A DNA stretch of 6,442 nucleotides. It comes from DAOTVD01 sp034437075 (GTDB lineage: Bacteria; Chloroflexota; Anaerolineae; Aggregatilineales; J027). Below the pieces are notes generated by a model that had not been told where the DNA came from, did not search any database, and saw only the letters and a program-made list of their open reading frames with translations. Of this stretch, positions 3,502 to 6,442 are shown one piece after another. The stretch covers positions 1-6,442 of the forward strand of contig DAOTVD010000398.1 of assembly GCA_034437075.1 (NCBI GenBank). Direction: 5' to 3'. Numbering within the stretch: position 1 is the stretch's first letter; every line of letters begins with the position of its first letter. The position numbers and the translations under genes are program-made.

Positions 3502-6442
3502 ATGCAACGCGACTGGTGGTTTTTTTGGGCGGTCGTTCTCGGCACAGTAGTCGCATTCGGGGCATGGCGTGCGGCTGAGGCCGATTATGCGCAGGCCACG
3601 CGGGGACATACGCTAGCAACCCAAACGCGCGAACTCCCCCACCGATTGCCTATCGCGGGTGTAAATGTGGCTTTGACAGCCTACGACGATCCAGAGGCCG
3701 AATTAGCCGCCATTGACGCGCTCGGCTTCACCTGGGTGCGCCAACATTTCTTGTGGTCAGAAATTGAGCCCGAACCCGGCCAGTATGATTGGGCCGCCTA
3801 CGATGCCGTTGTAGAAGCCATCGCGGCTTATGACAACTTGCGCTTGGTTGCTGTTATCAACGGCACACCCCCCTGGGCGCGCCATCGAAGCGCGCCAGGC
3901 CATCCGTTTGCACCGCCCGAAAGCCCAGCGGCATATGGCGAATTTGCGGGGCAACTCGCGAATCGCTACGGCGACATCATCGACCACTACGAAATCTGGG
4001 ATGAACCCAATATTGAACAAGCTTGGGGCAACCTGAACCCCCGTCCGGCGCTCTACTTAGCCATGTTGGAGGCGGCCTATACAGCTATCCATACAGCGGA
4101 TGCAGACGCTATGGTGATTGCCGCATCTCTAGCGCCGACCGTAGAAGATGGGCCGGATAATCTCAACGAAATCGCTTATTTGCGCGCCCTATACGAACTT
4201 GGCGGCGCTGATTCCTTTGATGCTGTGTCTGGAAAGCCTTATGGATTCAACACCCCCCCCACAGATCGCGAAGTCGGCATCGACCGGCTGAATTTTTCGC
4301 GACTTATCCTCCTACGCGAGGAGATGATGCGCCAAGGGGACGGGCATAAACCTGTGTGGGGTGGCAATTTCGGCTGGAATGCCTTGCCGGACGATTGGCA
4401 AGGCCCGCCGTCTATCTGGGGCAGCGCCACGCCCCAACAACAAATTCGCTATACAGCCGAAGCCTACGCCCGGGCATTGCAAGAATGGCCCTGGGCTGGC
4501 GGGCTTATCCTGCATCATTGGTGGCCAGACGCGCCAGCGGACGACCCCGTTCAGGGATTTGCGCTACGCCCCAATGCTGAAGCCTGGGCGGCGGCTATCC
4601 CGCAGGAAGATGACGCCATACCGCCAGGGCGTTTCCCAGCCCAAACGGCCTATGCCACGTACGATGGTGATTGGACATTCAGCGACCTGGGCGCGGATGC
4701 TGGCCCAGCAGCAGATCAAAATACCATCACGATACCCTTCCGGGGCGATGCTTTCGCCCTAGAACTGCGACGCGGTGATTATTTGGCCTATCTGAGCGTA
4801 ACGATTGATGGCCAGCCTGCCAATTTGCTGCCGCGCAATCGCCAAGGCGAAGCGTTTATCCCATTGACGGCGGCTGAACGCGAACCAGCTATTGACCTCA
4901 TCCCCGTGGCGGATGATTTGACGGTGGATGACCATATCGCCGTCATCACCCATCGGCCCGAACTCGGCGATGATCGCTTCCCAATAGTGGGTTTTGCCGT
5001 AGGTCATAGCCCAGACGCAAATCGCTGGCCCGCCAACCTAGCACTAGCGCTATTCTTGGGGGCTTTGCTGCTAGCGCTTGGCCTGGGCTTACGCCTCCCC
5101 TGGCATAACTTACGCTTGCCCTCTATGCGTAGCCTGCGCAATCTAGGGGATATGCTGCTAGGCTTGTTCTTTTCTAGCGTGGTCATGCTGGGGGCACTAT
5201 TGACCTGGCACGAAACCCTCTCCACAGCCTTGCGGCGCGATCTGCCAACCGCTTTGACAGCCGTTGCAACCTCTAGCCTGTTGTATTTTGCGCCCAGCAC
5301 TTGGCTAGCCTTTTTCGGGTTAATTATCACGGCCATCATTATCTTTAATCGGCCCTGGGTTGGGTTGTTGCAAGTGCTGTTTTGGTCGGCATTTTTTTCG
5401 TCGAACCTCGACCCCTTCTTCCGGGCTTTAGCCCTGGTAGACATCCTGCTGACCGTCACCGTCGTGGCGACCTTGAGCCGCATATTCTACGATTCTGCTA
5501 AGTCCCATACATGGCCCCGCCTGCGAGATATGCAACTCCATCCCTTGGATGGGCTCATGCTAGCGTTGGTAGCCGTGGGTATACTCTCTTTACTATGGAG
5601 CGACTTGCTACCGACGGCTTTGCGCCACTTACGCATTATGATCATTGGCCCTGCCTTGTTCTATGCGTTGATCCGGCTCTTAAAACCGAATCTGCGTGAT
5701 CTGGCCTTTTTGGTGGAAGCGCTACTGTTTACTGGATTTTTGCTTTCTGCTATAGGGCTCGCCACCTTTATTACCGAACAAAATATCGTGTTGACACAAG
5801 AAGGCGCCCGCCGCCTGACCAGCGTGTATGGTTCGCCAAATAGCCTAGCGCTCTATCTGGGGCGGTGCTTGCCCTTTGCTCTGGCCTATCTGGCCTTGCC
5901 AGTAAGCGAGTGGCGCCGTATTTTGGCCTTGGTGACGGGCGGATTTATGTTCGTGGCGTTTTTGCTCACCCAAAGCTTGGGCGGGCTATTGTTGGGGATT
6001 CCGGCGGCCATTGCCGTTATGTTGCTCGCCTGGCAAGGCCAGCGCATGCTGCCGGTGCTGGGCGCTCTGACCCTGGGTGGCGCCATCGCGTTGATCCCAC
6101 TCTCAATGATAATTCCGCGTCTGCAAGGACTCCTCAATTTCGAGAACAACACATCTGTTATACGGCTGAATCTCTGGCGCAGCACAGCGGAACTCTTGAG
6201 CGACCAGCCCATTACGGGCGTTGGGCTAGATCAATTTTTGTATGCCTACCGGAGTACGTATATTCTGCCTGAAAATTGGATCGATCCAGACTTGTCACAT
6301 CCACATAATATTCTGCTGGATTATTGGGTGCAGCTTGGCGTTCTGGGCTTGCTTATCGGGCTTGGTTTGCAGTGGTTTTTCTGGCGACAGGCACTCCAAA
6401 ATTACCGTGCCACGCCCCACCACACTGCCCCTCTGCGCCGAG
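3502..6442 (+). CDS. Glycoside hydrolase-like / O-antigen ligase-family fusion membrane protein (3' partial)
   Basis: Open from ATG 3502 to the window end, at least 980 codons with no stop when read codon by codon. Residues 4-22 are a signal anchor (WWFFWAVVLGTVVAFGAW). Residues about 50-370 are a clan GH-A TIM barrel of GH39/GH5 type: WSEIEPEPGQYDW (85-97), NGTPPWARH (120-128), acid/base motif YEIWDEPN with Glu168, KPVWGGNFGWN (283-293) and a WPWAGGLILHHWWPD strand (about 329-343). The usual TE before FGW is GN here, so the nucleophile is apparently Asn289. Residues about 375-505 are a beta-sandwich (YATYDGDWTFSDLG, YLSVTIDGQPANLLP). From 511 to the end lie about a dozen hydrophobic spans. 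These carry Wzy/WaaL (PF04932-type) hallmarks: RRLTSVYGSPNSLALYL (770-786), then a large loop with LWRSTAELL, PITGVGLDQFL (903-913) and SHPHNILLDYWVQLGVLGLL (932-951, His935). The family transfers or polymerises undecaprenyl-linked glycans on the outer face of the membrane. The start is one base after the lipoprotein stop; ATG 3466 is an alternative overlapping it. The exact substrate is unknown. Confidence 0.88.
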   Translation, partial: MQRDWWFFWAVVLGTVVAFGAWRAAEADYAQATRGHTLATQTRELPHRLPIAGVNVALTAYDDPEAELAAIDALGFTWVRQHFLWSEIEPEPGQYDWAAYDAVVEAIAAYDNLRLVAVINGTPPWARHRSAPGHPFAPPESPAAYGEFAGQLANRYGDIIDHYEIWDEPNIEQAWGNLNPRPALYLAMLEAAYTAIHTADADAMVIAASLAPTVEDGPDNLNEIAYLRALYELGGADSFDAVSGKPYGFNTPPTDREVGIDRLNFSRLILLREEMMRQGDGHKPVWGGNFGWNALPDDWQGPPSIWGSATPQQQIRYTAEAYARALQEWPWAGGLILHHWWPDAPADDPVQGFALRPNAEAWAAAIPQEDDAIPPGRFPAQTAYATYDGDWTFSDLGADAGPAADQNTITIPFRGDAFALELRRGDYLAYLSVTIDGQPANLLPRNRQGEAFIPLTAAEREPAIDLIPVADDLTVDDHIAVITHRPELGDDRFPIVGFAVGHSPDANRWPANLALALFLGALLLALGLGLRLPWHNLRLPSMRSLRNLGDMLLGLFFSSVVMLGALLTWHETLSTALRRDLPTALTAVATSSLLYFAPSTWLAFFGLIITAIIIFNRPWVGLLQVLFWSAFFSSNLDPFFRALALVDILLTVTVVATLSRIFYDSAKSHTWPRLRDMQLHPLDGLMLALVAVGILSLLWSDLLPTALRHLRIMIIGPALFYALIRLLKPNLRDLAFLVEALLFTGFLLSAIGLATFITEQNIVLTQEGARRLTSVYGSPNSLALYLGRCLPFALAYLALPVSEWRRILALVTGGFMFVAFLLTQSLGGLLLGIPAAIAVMLLAWQGQRMLPVLGALTLGGAIALIPLSMIIPRLQGLLNFENNTSVIRLNLWRSTAELLSDQPITGVGLDQFLYAYRSTYILPENWIDPDLSHPHNILLDYWVQLGVLGLLIGLGLQWFFWRQALQNYRATPHHTAPLRR

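Noticed and set aside
4361..4762. 133-codon plus-strand frame inside the fusion gene
   Set aside because: It overlaps the well-supported glycosidase/beta-sandwich frame; its Arg/Pro-rich product has no recognisable features.
5004..5483. 159-codon open frame on the minus strand
   Set aside because: It lies entirely opposite the membrane-domain coding frame. Its Lys/Arg/Ser-rich product looks like an antisense reading of hydrophobic codons, and it shows no start context or recognisable domain.
5865..6272. 135-codon plus-strand frame and the opposing 108-codon minus frame (5886-6212)
   Set aside because: Both are shadows of the ligase-family membrane domain, whose motifs (VYGSPNSLALYL, PITGVGLDQFL) are read in the main frame.
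1..6442. CRISPR array, tRNA/rRNA, insertion sequence or integrase
   Set aside because: No regularly spaced repeats, cloverleaf-like sequences, terminal inverted repeats or transposase motifs were seen on either strand.

Overview
The window holds four protein-coding genes, all or nearly all concerned with the cell surface. Two are cut by the window edges. GC content is moderate by eye and gene packing is tight. The SGNH-like protein, the DUF348/G5 plus beta-propeller lipoprotein, and the glycosidase-like domain joined to a Wzy/WaaL-type membrane enzyme resemble proteins I associate with environmental Chloroflexota (Anaerolineae-like). That assignment is inference, because no rRNA or marker gene is present.

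Layout. Bases 1-1062 (+) hold the C-terminal part of a secreted protein with an Ig-like domain followed by an SGNH/GDSL-hydrolase-like domain whose catalytic residues are not evident. It ends at a strong symmetric hairpin (1090-1118) that separates it from a convergent gene of unknown function at 1122-1805 (-). The short gap 1806-1865 holds a good sigma70-like promoter reading right and serves as a divergent control region. Bases 1866-3500 (+) encode a lipoprotein with a DUF348 domain, a cysteine-rich G5 domain and a TolB/PD40 beta-propeller. One base after its stop, an ORF opens at 3502 and runs without a stop to the window end (at least 980 codons).

This last ORF is the most notable feature. 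It combines an N-terminal membrane anchor, an extracytoplasmic clan GH-A (GH39/GH5-like) glycosidase domain, a beta-sandwich linker domain and a polytopic O-antigen ligase/polymerase-family domain in one chain. The glycosidase-like domain keeps the acid/base Glu (WDEPN) but appears to have Asn in place of the nucleophile Glu. It may therefore bind or guide glycans rather than hydrolyse them.

Inferred joint role: the lipoprotein and the fusion enzyme are probably co-transcribed and act on the outer face of the membrane in assembling or attaching a surface polysaccharide or glycoprotein glycan. The G5/propeller protein may be a binding partner. The upstream Ig/SGNH-like protein is a plausible surface target or glycan-binding protein, but it is in a separate transcription unit.
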